Both the position numbers and the translations under genes were made by a program. Under the pieces are notes generated by a model, which worked only from the letters and a program-made list of their open reading frames with translations, was not told the origin of the DNA and did no database searches. From assembly GCA_031263195.1 (NCBI GenBank), contig JAISGD010000016.1:1-64000 (forward strand): 64,000 nt of DNA, in the 5' to 3' direction. Positions within the stretch are counted from its first letter, which is position 1. Every line of letters begins with the position of its first letter. Source of the stretch: Campylobacteraceae bacterium (GTDB taxonomy: Bacteria; Campylobacterota; Campylobacteria; Campylobacterales; Campylobacteraceae). Below, in pieces: positions 19,256-29,409 of this stretch.

Positions 19256-19759
19256 TTGCAAAAAATTTTTTTGACATTTTTTTATTCCGGTCTTTTTCCG
19301 AAGGCTCCTGGCACAGCCGGAACAATAGCAGGAGCTATTTTGGGCTGGCTGATATTAAAAATCCTGCCTGTAAGCACACTGTTTTTACTGACTATTTTAG
19401 TAAGCGTTATCGCTATAGGCGTCATAAACAGTTACGAAACTGCCTCAAGTACGCATGATAACAGTCAAATAGTTATAGACGAAGTTATCGGAGTTTGGCT
19501 GGCTATGTGCATTTCAGCGGACTTTTTAGCTCCCACAGGCTCACAAATAGGCATAGTGCAACTCTTTATAATTATTATATTTTTCAGGCTTTTTGATATA
19601 GCCAAACCATCTGTCGTAGGATATATAGACCATAAAATCAAAGGTGGTCTTGGCGTTGTCGGCGATGACGTTGCAGCCGGAATTTTTGCCGGTATTGTCA
19701 GTGCAGCATTATGGAATCTTATAAGACAATTTGATATAGTGCAAAGTTACAATTTTTAA
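19256..19759 (+). CDS. pgpA: Phosphatidylglycerophosphatase A
   Basis: PgpA removes phosphate from phosphatidylglycerophosphate to give phosphatidylglycerol. The 167-residue membrane protein has the family features FSGLFPKAPGTAGT-like start (YSGLFPKAPGTAGT), the acidic VIDEVIGVW motif and RLFDIAKPSVVGYIDHK followed by VVGDDVAAG. It has about four membrane segments. It starts at a TTG directly after AAAGGAGA. It is the last gene of the ispDF-regulator-adenylyltransferase-pgpA run. Confidence 0.92.
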   Translation: MQKIFLTFFYSGLFPKAPGTAGTIAGAILGWLILKILPVSTLFLLTILVSVIAIGVINSYETASSTHDNSQIVIDEVIGVWLAMCISADFLAPTGSQIGIVQLFIIIIFFRLFDIAKPSVVGYIDHKIKGGLGVVGDDVAAGIFAGIVSAALWNLIRQFDIVQSYNF

Positions 19760-19873
19760 AGGCGGTAAAACTATCTCATTTTTTACTTCAACAATAGATA
19801 TGAAATATGCTTGCACAAGTAAAGATTAATACGATAAAAAGCGAAACGAAAATTATAAATTTAACTTGTAAAA

Positions 19874-20051
19874 GAGTTTGTGCCTATCAATCAAATTATA
19901 CACAAAAACGATATCAAAGCAGATATATTGAATTTCACTGTTTTATATTATTGGTTTTCAGGCAATCGCTGAAAATACCGATACCACAAGTGATAAGGCA
20001 GTTATAACTATCAATAGTAATTTAGATATTACCAAAACTGCCTATATTTAG
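19874..20051 (+). pseudogene. Remnants of a surface-protein gene between pgpA and yigZ
   Basis: The 349-base gap 19760-20108 has no intact gene. Two neighbouring stretches look coding but lie in different frames. The first reads EFVPINQIIHKND and then ADILNFTV (from 19874). The second reads AENTDTTSDKAVITINSN and ends at a TAG at 20049-20051. The Thr/Asn/Asp-rich second piece resembles repeats of large bacterial surface proteins. Neither has a start. An overlapping 66-codon frame at 19807-20007 has unlikely composition and was not called. Confidence 0.3.
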
Positions 20052-20108
20052 AATGTATTGCTGCAACCACATTCAATCTCTATAATTCTACCAACTTCAT
20101 AACAACAA

Positions 20109-20672
20109 TTAAAACTGTGCCAAAAAATCCGCCAGCTCCTCTTTTTGACGTGCCGTTAATTGAAGATGCCAAACGACTTCATCAAAACCGAATGTTCTAT
20201 TTTCAAACTCTACGCCAAGCTTTTGCAAAAAATGCTCAGCGCGAGGTACAAAGGCGTATTTGCAAGCAAATATAAACTCCTCCTTTTGCTCGTAGAAATA
20301 CGTTTTTGCCTCGTCTAAAACTATCTTTGCCGCCGTTCCGTAAGCCCTCACTAGTCCTCCGGTGCCAAGCTTCACACCGCCGAAATAACGCACTACCAAA
20401 ACGCAGATATTTACAAATTCCGCACCTCGCAAGACATTAAGTATGGATTGAGCTGATGTACCTTTCGGTTCACCGTCGTCACTGCCGTTTTCTACTATTT
20501 GGCTATATTCGTTTAATCCTCTATATGCCCAAACGATATGCGCTGCTTTGGGGTGTTGGACTTTAAGTTTCGCGCGCAAAGCGTCAAATTCGCTGATTGG
20601 CGCAGCATAAGCGATAAAGATTGACTTTTTGATCTCATATCGGCAAAAATTTATATCATTTAGTGTCTGCAT
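20109..20672 (-). CDS. yigZ: YigZ/IMPACT family protein
   Basis: This 187-residue protein belongs to the UPF0029/IMPACT family. The N-terminal domain carries AHIVWAYRG, SDDGEPKGTSAQSILNVL and the conserved VVRYFGGVKLGTGGLVRAY. A small ferredoxin-like C-terminal domain follows. Eukaryotic IMPACT controls the Gcn2 kinase; the bacterial role is not settled. It stands alone, between a gene remnant and the divergent pgi gene. Confidence 0.92.
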   Translation of the reverse strand: MQTLNDINFCRYEIKKSIFIAYAAPISEFDALRAKLKVQHPKAAHIVWAYRGLNEYSQIVENGSDDGEPKGTSAQSILNVLRGAEFVNICVLVVRYFGGVKLGTGGLVRAYGTAAKIVLDEAKTYFYEQKEEFIFACKYAFVPRAEHFLQKLGVEFENRTFGFDEVVWHLQLTARQKEELADFLAQF

Positions 20673-20771
20673 TAGTGAATTTTAACAAAAAGCACCTAAA
20701 AAATTTGCAAAATAAAGTTAAAATTATATACAATAATAGACTTTATCTTAAAATATTAGGGGAGAAGTAAA

Positions 20772-22007
20772 TTGTTCACAAATAGACTTTTTTTTGACAT
20801 ATCGGATACACAAAAAACAGAAGAGCTTCGAAGTAAAATATTAACCGAATACAATTCAAATCAAACAGGATATTACAATTTGCCGATTGAGAATGAGAAT
20901 TTGCTTTCCGATATAGACATATGGAGCAGTAAAATACGAAATATACAAAATATCATTGTTATCGGTGTTGGCGGAAGCTCCTTGGGAACAAAAGCTATCT
21001 ACTCCATGCTCCATCATGAGAAAAAAGCAAATACACCCAATCTCTGTTTTTTGGAAAATATTGACCCTATCACTATCAAAAAAACTCTACAAAACATCAA
21101 ATTTGAAGAAAGTCTCTTTTTTCTTGTGTCAAAATCCGGAACTACTCTTGATACTATATCTATCGCTAAAATTGTCATGGTGCATTTTGGAATTTTCCCG
21201 AATAATAGATATTTCGGCAAACACTTTGCTGTTATTACCGATAATGGTTCAGCTCTTAATAAATTCGCGAATGAATACGGTCTGAAAAGTTTTTTCGTAC
21301 CCAAAAACGTAGGCGGACGATTTTCAGTGTTAAGCGCGGTTGGTATTGTGCCGCTAACACTTTGTGGAATAGATACAACAAACCTTTTGTCAGGCGCGGC
21401 GGAGTGCAAAGAGGAGTTTTTCATAGGAAAATCAACCGTACTTTTAAAAAAAGCTATAGCTTATACTATTAAAAGCGAACAAAATATCAATGTATTATTC
21501 TCATATTCAGATATATTTTGTGAATTTAACGCATGGTATACGCAACTGTGGGCGGAATCTTTAGGTAAAAAAAGGGGCAATGAACGCGTAGGTTTAACGC
21601 CGATAGGACTGATAGGCGCAATAGATCAGCACTCATTTTTGCAACTTATAGTAGATGGCCCAAAAGATAAAAGTGTAACATTTATAAGAGTAGAGAATAT
21701 GGCAGACAATATACTGATTCCGGATATTTCACTGAAATATATAGAAAAAGCCGACATTAAAAAAGGTATCAGCGCAGCTACACTCTTAAACGAGCAAGCG
21801 CTCGCTACAATGAAAAGCATCATAAGTGAGGGTATTGTCACCGACGATATAATACTTGAAAAAGCCGATGCTTTTCACGCAGGCTATCTTATCTATTACT
21901 TTGAGCTTTTAACCTCTTTGTGCGGATTGCTGCTTGAAATTAATACTTATAATCAGCCTGGCGTTGAAATAGGCAAAAAGATACTACTGGATAAGTTGGG
22001 TAAATAA
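20772..22007 (+). CDS. pgi: Glucose-6-phosphate isomerase
   Basis: Pgi interconverts glucose-6-phosphate and fructose-6-phosphate. The 411-residue chain is the short type common in Campylobacterota. Motifs include VIGVGGSSLGTKAIY (sugar-phosphate isomerase domain), VSKSGTTLDT, NVGGRFSVLSAVG and QLWAESLGKK. It starts at a TTG after AGGGGAGAA; no better start exists. It is convergent with dcd, six bases apart. Confidence 0.94.
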   Translation: MFTNRLFFDISDTQKTEELRSKILTEYNSNQTGYYNLPIENENLLSDIDIWSSKIRNIQNIIVIGVGGSSLGTKAIYSMLHHEKKANTPNLCFLENIDPITIKKTLQNIKFEESLFFLVSKSGTTLDTISIAKIVMVHFGIFPNNRYFGKHFAVITDNGSALNKFANEYGLKSFFVPKNVGGRFSVLSAVGIVPLTLCGIDTTNLLSGAAECKEEFFIGKSTVLLKKAIAYTIKSEQNINVLFSYSDIFCEFNAWYTQLWAESLGKKRGNERVGLTPIGLIGAIDQHSFLQLIVDGPKDKSVTFIRVENMADNILIPDISLKYIEKADIKKGISAATLLNEQALATMKSIISEGIVTDDIILEKADAFHAGYLIYYFELLTSLCGLLLEINTYNQPGVEIGKKILLDKLGK

Positions 22008-22013
22008 ACTGCC

Positions 22014-22574
22014 CTACTTCAAAATCCTTGGCAAAGTTATACCTCTTTGCCCCTGATATTTGCCCGCTTTATCTTTATATGTAACTTCGCATGGCATATC
22101 GCCCTCAAAAAACAGCACTTGAGCAATACCTTCATTGGCATAAATCTTAGCAGGCAGTGGCGTAGTATTTGAAATCTCTATTGTGATATGCCCCTCAAAT
22201 TCCGGTTCAAAAGGCGTTACATTGACTATAATGCCACACCTTGCATATGTACTTTTGCCAAGACATATAGCAAGTACGTTTTTGGGGATTCTAAAATACT
22301 CTATCGTTCTTGCCAAAGCGAAAGAGTTTGGCGGTACGATGCAAACATCGCCTTCATAATCTATAATATTTTTATTCTCAAAATTTTTAGGATCGACCAC
22401 AGTCGAGTTTACATTGGTAAATATCTTAAATTCTCTGCCTACTCTTATATCGTATCCATAGCTACTAACACCGTAACTTACGACATTTGAACCGACTTGT
22501 CCATTCTCAAACGGCTCTATCATTCTATCTTTTAAAGACTTCTCTCTTATCCAACTATCAGCTTTTAATCCCAT
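22014..22574 (-). CDS. dcd: dCTP deaminase
   Basis: Dcd converts dCTP to dUTP for thymidylate synthesis. The 186-residue protein starts [12 protein letters not shown]; an upstream in-frame start at 22658 would add 28 residues of no conservation and was rejected. Motifs are [10 protein letters not shown] (the nucleotide-binding family motif), [18 protein letters not shown] and the catalytic-site segment ending [10 protein letters not shown]. It is divergent from accB; the roughly 100-base gap should hold promoters for both. Confidence 0.95.
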   Translation of the reverse strand: MGLKADSWIREKSLKDRMIEPFENGQVGSNVVSYGVSSYGYDIRVGREFKIFTNVNSTVVDPKNFENKNIIDYEGDVCIVPPNSFALARTIEYFRIPKNVLAICLGKSTYARCGIIVNVTPFEPEFEGHITIEISNTTPLPAKIYANEGIAQVLFFEGDMPCEVTYKDKAGKYQGQRGITLPRILK

Positions 22575-22673
22575 ATCTATCCTTAAGAACAAGTTATAAT
22601 GAAGTATGGTATTATAACACAACATTACCGTACATTTCTTTTTTCGCGGTAAAAACAACAGGAGACAAAAAGT

Positions 22674-23135
22674 ATGAATAAACAGGATTTAAATATCAAA
22701 GAATTAATACGCATCTTTGATAAAAGCGGTATGACAAAACTCAAAATAACAGAGGGGGATTTTTGTATAGATATGCGAAAGGATGCCTCTTTACAACCAC
22801 TCACGACTGAAAGTACGCAATCTATTGCAATAGCTCCGACAACGGCTATCCAACTAAAACCAAAAGAGGAGAGTGTGGAATCGCCTAAAAATTCTCTTCC
22901 TACTTTCAAATCACCAATGGTAGGCACATTTTATAAAGCGCCGTCACCTGGCGCGGAATCATTTGTAAAAATAGGCAGTGTAGTTAGAAAGGGACAGCCT
23001 GTAGCTATCGTAGAAGCCATGAAAATTATGAATGAAATAGACGCCGAATTTGATTGCAGAATAGTGGATATTTTAGTTGAAGACGGTCAACCTGTTGAGT
23101 TTGATATGCCTCTGTTTAGCGTGGAGAAACTATAA
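22674..23135 (+). CDS. accB: Biotin carboxyl carrier protein of acetyl-CoA carboxylase
   Basis: AccB carries carboxyl-biotin between the carboxylase and transferase parts of acetyl-CoA carboxylase. The 153-residue chain has an N-terminal helical part (1-35), an Ala/Pro/Thr-rich linker and a biotinyl domain (about 78-153) with EAMKIM, where Lys117 is biotinylated. The start has GGAGA upstream. Stop and accC start overlap by one base (TAATG), as expected for fixed ratio expression. Confidence 0.96.
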   Translation: MNKQDLNIKELIRIFDKSGMTKLKITEGDFCIDMRKDASLQPLTTESTQSIAIAPTTAIQLKPKEESVESPKNSLPTFKSPMVGTFYKAPSPGAESFVKIGSVVRKGQPVAIVEAMKIMNEIDAEFDCRIVDILVEDGQPVEFDMPLFSVEKL

Positions 23136-24469
23136 TGAGTAAAATCAAAAGAATACTGATTGCCAATCGCGGCGAAATTGCTCTAAGGGCCATACGTACT
23201 ATAAAGGAGATGGGAAAACAAGCCATTGCGGTCTACTCTACAGCCGATAAAGACGCTTTGTATCTACAACTTGCCGATGCCTCTATATGCATAGGCGGCG
23301 AAAAATCTTCCCAAAGTTATCTTAGTATTCCATCAATTATCTCCGCCGCAGAGATAAGCGAGTGCGATGCTATATTTCCTGGCTACGGTTTCCTTAGCGA
23401 AAATCAAAATTTTGTGGAAATTTGCGAACATCATAAAATAAAATTTATAGGACCCAGCGCAGACGCAATGATAATGATGAGCGACAAATCAAAAGCCAAA
23501 GATGTTATGAAAAAAGCAGGTGTTCCAGTTATTCCCGGATCTGACGGTGCGCTTATAGATTTGCATGACGCGTATAAAAATGCAGACGAGATAGGCTATC
23601 CCGTCATTATTAAAGCAGCAGCCGGCGGCGGCGGACGCGGTATGAGAGTAGTAGAAAAAAAAGAGGATTTGGAAAAACTCTATTTAGCTGCCGAGAGTGA
23701 AGCGATAACAGCTTTTGGGGACGGCACGCTTTATATGGAGAAATTTATTAAAAAACCACGCCATATAGAAGTACAAGTAATGGGCGACAAATATAGAAAC
23801 GCTATACACATAGGAGAGCGCGACTGCTCCATGCAACGCCGACACCAAAAACTTATAGAAGAATCTCCTGCGATACTTTTAGATGACAATACAAGACAAA
23901 AACTCCATGAAACAGCTATTCGCGCTACACAAGCTATTGGATATGAAGGAGCCGGAACGTTTGAATTTTTGGTAGATGAAAATAAAAACTTCTATTTTAT
24001 GGAGATGAACACAAGACTTCAAGTTGAACATTGCGTGAGTGAAATGGTAAGCGGTCTTGATATAATTGAGTGGATGATAAGAGTGGCTGAAGGCGAAAAA
24101 CTTCCGTCTCAAGAGAGTATCAAACTACAAGGGCACTCCATAGAATGCAGGATAACAGCCGAAGATCCCGTAAGATTTATACCAAGTCCGGGCAAAATCA
24201 GCAAATATATAGTTCCTGGCGGCAGAAATGTACGAATGGATTCTCATGCTTACCAAGGTTATGTCGTACCGTCTTATTATGATTCTATGATAGGAAAGCT
24301 CATTGTATGGGCGGAAGACAGGCAAAGAGCAATAGCAAAAATGAAGCAGGCATTAAGTGAACTTACGATTGACGGTATCAGCTGCACTAAAGCATTTCAT
24401 CAAAAAATGATGGAAAACCCTGACTTTATAAACAACGATTACGATACTAATTATTTGTCAAACCATTAA
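23135..24469 (+). CDS. accC: Biotin carboxylase subunit of acetyl-CoA carboxylase
   Basis: AccC uses ATP to carboxylate biotin on AccB, the first step of fatty-acid synthesis. The 444-residue ATP-grasp protein shows ILIANRGEIALRA (start), AAAGGGGRGMR (glycine loop), ERDCSMQRRHQK and the catalytic EMNTRLQVEH motif. The size is standard. accA and accD are not in this window. A GC-rich hairpin follows the gene. Confidence 0.97.
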   Translation: MSKIKRILIANRGEIALRAIRTIKEMGKQAIAVYSTADKDALYLQLADASICIGGEKSSQSYLSIPSIISAAEISECDAIFPGYGFLSENQNFVEICEHHKIKFIGPSADAMIMMSDKSKAKDVMKKAGVPVIPGSDGALIDLHDAYKNADEIGYPVIIKAAAGGGGRGMRVVEKKEDLEKLYLAAESEAITAFGDGTLYMEKFIKKPRHIEVQVMGDKYRNAIHIGERDCSMQRRHQKLIEESPAILLDDNTRQKLHETAIRATQAIGYEGAGTFEFLVDENKNFYFMEMNTRLQVEHCVSEMVSGLDIIEWMIRVAEGEKLPSQESIKLQGHSIECRITAEDPVRFIPSPGKISKYIVPGGRNVRMDSHAYQGYVVPSYYDSMIGKLIVWAEDRQRAIAKMKQALSELTIDGISCTKAFHQKMMENPDFINNDYDTNYLSNH

Positions 24470-24473
24470 AACA

Positions 24474-24493
24474 GGCGCGCTTAAATGCGCGCC
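24474..24493. terminator. GC-rich hairpin between accC and the SurA-like gene
   Basis: GGCGCGC, TTAAAT, GCGCGCC make a perfect 7-base-pair GC stem, striking in such AT-rich DNA. It lies in the 55-base gap between convergent genes. There is no immediate T run on the plus strand, though CTTTTTGAATTTTT follows after about 15 bases. It probably stops transcription from either side. Confidence 0.5.
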
Positions 24494-24524
24494 GCACTTT
24501 CAGGCAATAAAACTTTTTGAATTT

Positions 24525-25454
24525 TTACGGCAATCTTATTATTGTGATACTTGCTCTTGCCTTTAGCGTTTCAAAATGCTCTTTTATAATCGTACTTTCT
24601 TGAATAGAGGAGAGTTTTGTCATAATAGCATTTTTTGCCTGTTCAAACGGGATAACGCTTTTGCCGTTTTTGGAAACTATTATATATGTCACAAATCCGT
24701 CGCTTGTTTGCATAATAGGCATGCGTTCTCCTACTTCCGATTTGGACAGTAAAGCAATCACTTTCGGATCTTCGTCTATGCTTAAAATCTGCACATAAGA
24801 GCGCGTTACATTTTGCTCTTTGGCTGGATCTATTTGAACGCCAGTTTCATTTGTCAAATTTTCATCACCGATTTTAGCGGCAGCATCGGTCGGATTTTTA
24901 TCCGCTTTATCATCATAAAAAACAGCAGCAATATCATCTGCATTCGCCCCTTCAATCTTCACAACATCAAAACTCTCGAATCTCGTAAACTCTATCAGAT
25001 TATTGTTGTAATAAACAAGCAATTTATCCTCGTCTATGTTCTCATATTTACTGCTCAAAATATATTGATAGAGTCTGTCGCGCTGCAGCTTTTGTTTTAA
25101 CTCCGATCTGTAAGTATCCGCCAAGACGCCTTCTCTAAAAAGCGCACCGTAAAAACTCTGTACACTCATATTATTTTTCGCCGCTATAGCTTCTATCTGT
25201 TGGTTTAGTACAAAATCATCCACTTGGATATTCATCTGTTTTATCTGCGACAGTTCCAGCTTTTCTCTGATCAAAACTTCCAAAGCCTCTCTGGTTGGAA
25301 TATCAAACTGTTTTGAAAGTCTGTATATTTCATACATCGTTATAGGTTCGTCATCAACGACAACCGATATAGCATCTACTAAAGCCGCATTCGCGCTCAC
25401 ACTTAGAAAAAGTCCGAAAATAGCAGCTAAGAAACTTTTTTTGAGCATTGTCAT
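24525..25454 (-). CDS. SurA-like periplasmic chaperone (Cj1289 type)
   Basis: This 309-residue protein has a signal peptide (about 1-22, ending SANA) and a SurA-type N-terminal chaperone domain opening LVDAISVVVDDEPITMYEI. A PpiC-like prolyl isomerase region follows (about 150-280), interrupted by an Asp/Ala/Asn-rich insert near 180-215. Position next to accC and gltX matches C. jejuni Cj1289, a SurA-like protein of known structure. It would guard outer-membrane proteins in the periplasm. The insert may impair isomerase activity. Confidence 0.8.
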   Translation of the reverse strand: MTMLKKSFLAAIFGLFLSVSANAALVDAISVVVDDEPITMYEIYRLSKQFDIPTREALEVLIREKLELSQIKQMNIQVDDFVLNQQIEAIAAKNNMSVQSFYGALFREGVLADTYRSELKQKLQRDRLYQYILSSKYENIDEDKLLVYYNNNLIEFTRFESFDVVKIEGANADDIAAVFYDDKADKNPTDAAAKIGDENLTNETGVQIDPAKEQNVTRSYVQILSIDEDPKVIALLSKSEVGERMPIMQTSDGFVTYIIVSKNGKSVIPFEQAKNAIMTKLSSIQESTIIKEHFETLKARASITIIRLP

Positions 25455-25583
25455 AATCCTTTATTAAGTAAAAATCAATATAATACCGCACTTAAAAATT
25501 GCAATATTAGCATTTTTTTGGTAATCAATCAAATTAAAACGGAACATCACCGGTATTATTTGATGATATGGATAGGATTTATT

Positions 25584-26978
25584 ATGGTTATTACAAGATT
25601 TGCTCCCTCTCCGACAGGATATTTGCATATCGGAGGACTTAGAACAGCGCTTTATAACTATCTATGGGCAAGACGCAACAACGGAAAATTTCTGCTTCGT
25701 ATTGAGGATACGGACCTTAAAAGAAATTCGCTTGAAGCGGCACAAGCAATAGAAGAGGCTTTCAAATGGACGGGGCTTTCATATGATGGCGAAGTAGTTT
25801 ATCAATCTCAAAGATTTGATTTATATAAAAAGTATATCCAAAAACTTTTGAAAGAAAAAAAAGCTTACCTCTGCTATATGAGCAAAGAGGAGTTAGACAC
25901 TTTGCGCGAAGAGCAGACAGCTAAAAAAGAGCGCCCGCGCTATAACGGCAAATACAGGGATTTCAAAGGAGTACCGCCTTTAGGAATAGAACCTGTAGTG
26001 CGCATAAAAGCGCCCCTAAACGGCGAGATAACATTTGAAGACGGCGTAAAAGGGTTCATTAGTTTTAAGGCAGAAGATATTCTGGACGATTTTATCATCG
26101 CAAGAAGCGACGGTACACCTACATATAATTTTACGGTCGTGATTGATGACGCACTTATGGGCGTAACAGATGTTATACGGGGAGACGATCATCTTTCAAA
26201 TACACCAAAACAGATAGTTCTTTACGAAGCTTTAGGCTTTAAAATACCAAAGTTTTTTCATGTTCCGATGATAAACAATCCTCAAGGAAAAAAACTCTCG
26301 AAAAGAGACGGCGCGATGGATGTAATGGAATATAAAAATTTGGGCTATCTAAGTGAGGCACTTTTAAATTTTCTTGTACGTCTTGGTTGGAGCCACGGCG
26401 ATCAGGAGATATTTTCGCTCAAAGAGATGATAGAGTTTTTTGATCCTCATAATATAAATGCTTCCGCTTCTTCATACAATCAGCAAAAGCTTGAGTGGCT
26501 CAACGCTTACTATATCAAAAATGCTCCAACTTCAAAGCTTTGGAGTGAAGCTGCTTTATTTGGCGTGGATTTAAGTGAAGATAAAAACGCTAAAGCTTTG
26601 GCGGATATGCTAAGAGAACGCGCAAAAACAATGGTTCAATTCGTACAAATGACAAACAATATCATAAACGAACCTTTATCATATGATGCGCAAGCCGTAG
26701 AAAAGTTTGTAACAACTTCAAGTGCGGTATATTTGAAAAGCTATATCACATTTTTAGAAGAGTATGGCGGTGATTTTGAGAGTGCGACAAATGAGTTTTT
26801 AGAAAAGAATGCTCTTAAATTAAAAGATATCGCTCAACTCATTCGCATAGCTCTTACAGGTTCGTCTGTCAGTCCATCTATATTTGAAATTATGGATGTT
26901 ATAGGATTACAGGCCGTTTTATTACGGCTTAAGAGATTTTTAGATTTTTTAGAAAAGAAAGGTATGAAAAGTGAGTAA
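25584..26978 (+). CDS. gltX: Glutamyl-tRNA synthetase
   Basis: This class I aminoacyl-tRNA synthetase of 464 residues has the HIGH-like motif [19 protein letters not shown] near the N-terminus and the KMSKS-like motif KLSKRDGAM near residue 240. I start at the ATG at 25584 (GATAGGA upstream), as [12 protein letters not shown] matches the family; the earlier in-frame start adds 22 unlikely residues. Many Campylobacterota carry a second GltX that charges tRNA-Gln; which one this is cannot be told here. It overlaps the malic enzyme gene by eight bases. Confidence 0.95.
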   Translation: MVITRFAPSPTGYLHIGGLRTALYNYLWARRNNGKFLLRIEDTDLKRNSLEAAQAIEEAFKWTGLSYDGEVVYQSQRFDLYKKYIQKLLKEKKAYLCYMSKEELDTLREEQTAKKERPRYNGKYRDFKGVPPLGIEPVVRIKAPLNGEITFEDGVKGFISFKAEDILDDFIIARSDGTPTYNFTVVIDDALMGVTDVIRGDDHLSNTPKQIVLYEALGFKIPKFFHVPMINNPQGKKLSKRDGAMDVMEYKNLGYLSEALLNFLVRLGWSHGDQEIFSLKEMIEFFDPHNINASASSYNQQKLEWLNAYYIKNAPTSKLWSEAALFGVDLSEDKNAKALADMLRERAKTMVQFVQMTNNIINEPLSYDAQAVEKFVTTSSAVYLKSYITFLEEYGGDFESATNEFLEKNALKLKDIAQLIRIALTGSSVSPSIFEIMDVIGLQAVLLRLKRFLDFLEKKGMKSE

Positions 26979-28227
26979 AATAACGGAACAAGAGGTTTTG
27001 GATTATCATATAGGCGGAAAAATAGAGGTTACTATTAAAGCTAAATGCGAAAGTTCCAGAGATTTGAGTATGGCTTATACGCCAGGTGTAGCTATCCCCT
27101 GTCTTGAAATAGAAAGAGATAATGAATTGGCTTATACATATACCAATAAGTCAAATTTGGTAGCAGTTGTTACAAACTCCACATCTATTTTAGGGCTCGG
27201 CAAAATAAGTCCCGTAGCAGGAAAGCCGGTTATGGAAGGCAAAGCGGTTTTATTTAAAAAATTCGCAGATATAGACTCTTACGACATTGAGATAGATACC
27301 AATAATACGGATGCATTTGTGGAGATTGTCCGCGCTATCTCGCCGACATTCGGCGGTATCAATCTTGAAGACATAAAAGCTCCGGAATGTTTTGAGATAG
27401 AGACAAAACTGCAAGATGCTGTGGATATCCCCGTTATGCACGATGACCAGCACGGTACAGCGATTATAACAAGCGCCGGACTTATAAACGCGCTTGAGAT
27501 TAGCGGTAAAAACATCGCAGACATAAAGATAGTAGTTTTAGGAGCGGGCGCAGCTGGTATAGCATGTGCTAAAATGTACAGAGCTTTAGGTGCGAAAAAT
27601 ATCGTTATGGTGGATTCAAAAGGCGTCATATATAAAGGCAGAGAAGAGTTTAACGCACATAAAAACCGTTTTGCGATAGATACAAAAGACAGGAATATAG
27701 CAGACGCCATGAGAGGCGCTGATATGTTTTTGGGGCTTTCGCGCGCCAAACTGCTCACGCAGGATATGGTCAAATCAATGAATAAAAACCCTATCATTTT
27801 CGCACTTGCAAACCCAACGCCGGAAATACTGCCCGAAGAGGTAGCAGAAATTAGAGACGATGTTATCATGGGTACCGGCAGAAGCGATTATCCAAATCAA
27901 GTAAACAATGTTCTTGGATTCCCGTTCATCTTTAGAGGGGCTTTGGATATTCGTGCAAAAAAAATAACGGAAAATATGAAAATGGCAGCGGCATTGGCTT
28001 TAGCCAAACTCGCAAAAGAACCTGTACCTGACTACATTAAAAACGCGTATAACGGCAGAGAATTTTCATTTGGTAAAGATTACGTGATACCAAAACCATT
28101 TGACAAAAGAGCGCTTGTCAGTGTCGCGGCAGCGGTAGCAAAAGCAGCGGTTGACGAAGGTGTAGCCAGAGTCAGAGATTTTGATATCAAAGCTTATATA
28201 AAGAGTTTGGAAGAGAAGATTAAATAA
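26971..28227 (+). CDS. NAD(P)-dependent malic enzyme
   Basis: Malic enzyme decarboxylates malate to pyruvate and makes NAD(P)H. The 418-residue short bacterial form has [21 protein letters not shown] and [20 protein letters not shown]. The nucleotide site reads [15 protein letters not shown] with VDSKG at the end of the second strand, leaving cofactor preference open. It starts at a GTG inside the end of gltX, so the two are coupled. It matches Cj1287 by position. Confidence 0.94.
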   Translation: MSKITEQEVLDYHIGGKIEVTIKAKCESSRDLSMAYTPGVAIPCLEIERDNELAYTYTNKSNLVAVVTNSTSILGLGKISPVAGKPVMEGKAVLFKKFADIDSYDIEIDTNNTDAFVEIVRAISPTFGGINLEDIKAPECFEIETKLQDAVDIPVMHDDQHGTAIITSAGLINALEISGKNIADIKIVVLGAGAAGIACAKMYRALGAKNIVMVDSKGVIYKGREEFNAHKNRFAIDTKDRNIADAMRGADMFLGLSRAKLLTQDMVKSMNKNPIIFALANPTPEILPEEVAEIRDDVIMGTGRSDYPNQVNNVLGFPFIFRGALDIRAKKITENMKMAAALALAKLAKEPVPDYIKNAYNGREFSFGKDYVIPKPFDKRALVSVAAAVAKAAVDEGVARVRDFDIKAYIKSLEEKIK

Positions 28228-28983
28228 TCTCTTTGCGCTTCCATGTGCAAGGCTTTTAAAGTAAGATTTGAATGTATATTTACTCATCAATGCAAATACT
28301 ATCATGATCCTTTTTATAAGGATCATGATAAAACATCTATAGCTGCATTATTACTTTTTGCATGATAAACGCAAAAAATAAATTCTGTTGTTAAAAAAAT
28401 TTCACTTATATAAAATTTTATCGCTGAAGTACGCTAAGTCGAGCAAAAAAGACCCCTTTGTATAAAAAAATATGTGTGTAATAGCTCACCAGCTGGCAGA
28501 GCGTAAACTATCTGCGCCATACGATAGGTTTTCAGTTTATATTTGATGACTTTTAAAGCCAAACGACTTACTTGCAGCGTTATGAACTGTCCGATTTTAT
28601 GTGTTGCGCTTAGCACGTTAAGAGTGTTTTTTAGAAATAATTTCGAATATGAGGTGAGATTTTTGGGATTTTGACAAAATTAGTAGATGTTTGAGCCTGG
28701 ATTTTATTACGCCAAACTGCTAAATAGCTATAAAAAAACCGTCATAATCTAATATATATTTGCTGCCGGAGAAGCTATCATAGATGCGGCAAATTTTTTG
28801 AATCAAATGTCCACAATAGATATTTTGTTTTTATCTATCTTTCCAGCGCCGGAAAGACTTAAATAAAAAACATGCTATTTAGTACAATTTTAAATCTATC
28901 TTATGATTTTTAAGTACTCATCAAATAAAAACAGGAAATTTGGCTATAATATTTATTATTAATCGATATATTTAGGTAGTGAT
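28228..28983. other. 756-base stretch without a supportable gene
   Basis: Contents seen: a perfect inverted repeat (28301-28329); a minus-strand 60-codon frame (28434-28616) with no recognisable product and no clear ribosome site; a plus-strand coding-like fragment from about 28757 reading AAGEAIIDAANFLNQ, ending with a TAA near 28865 and lacking a start; and a TATAAT box at 28945-28950 serving the next gene. The frames look like decayed gene pieces. No RNA gene was recognised. Confidence 0.45.
28301..28329. repeat. Perfect 12-base-pair inverted repeat after malic enzyme
   Basis: ATCATGATCCTT and AAGGATCATGAT flank a 5-base loop TTTAT. The stem is long but AT-rich and no T run follows on either strand. 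It may end transcription of gltX-malic enzyme or be a protein-binding palindrome. Confidence 0.5.
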
Positions 28984-29403
28984 ATGAGATTTATGGCTTT
29001 TTTTATTTATATATCAGATTTGATTTTGGCATTGAATGCGCTTAAAAACAGCTTTTCAGAAAAAAACTATTTCAATAAAGGTATCTATTTTTTCTTAATT
29101 TTTTTAATAGCCATTGCATTATGTATGACTGTCTCTGTAATTCAGAGTATTTGTAAAGACGAGTATCTGAAAAAACATTTCACGTATCAAACCAACTCAT
29201 TATTGATTTATATCCTGGCGCCAATTATATTTTCTACACTTATCTTACGTTTAGCTTCAATTTTTATTGACAGACATACACTTGATTCATATATACATTG
29301 TACTGAAATTCTTTTGTCGGTCATAGTAGGCATATGGTTTTTTTATAGAAATATTAAAGGTATTATATATTTGATTGTAGATAAAGATCTTAAAAAAAAT
29401 TGA
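28984..29403 (+). CDS. Small membrane protein of unknown function
   Basis: I do not recognise this 139-residue protein. It has four hydrophobic segments: about 4-18, 31-53, 68-90 and 105-125, joined by short charged loops and ending in a basic tail KDLKKN. A TATAAT box at 28945-28950 and a weak AGGTAGTG site before the ATG support expression as a single gene. It is convergent with mqnA, seven bases apart. The composition is that of an integral inner-membrane protein. Confidence 0.65.
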   Translation: MRFMAFFIYISDLILALNALKNSFSEKNYFNKGIYFFLIFLIAIALCMTVSVIQSICKDEYLKKHFTYQTNSLLIYILAPIIFSTLILRLASIFIDRHTLDSYIHCTEILLSVIVGIWFFYRNIKGIIYLIVDKDLKKN

Positions 29404-29409
29404 TTGGAT

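Noticed and set aside
19807-20007. 66-codon plus-strand frame after pgpA
   Set aside because: It crosses the coding-like scraps in a different frame and looks non-coding.
27279-27869. 196-codon minus-strand frame
   Set aside because: It is the antisense shadow of the malic enzyme gene, very Ser/Ile-rich, with no start signal.
28434-28616. 60-codon minus-strand frame in the long gap
   Set aside because: No recognisable family and no ribosome site. It is mentioned in the gap description only.
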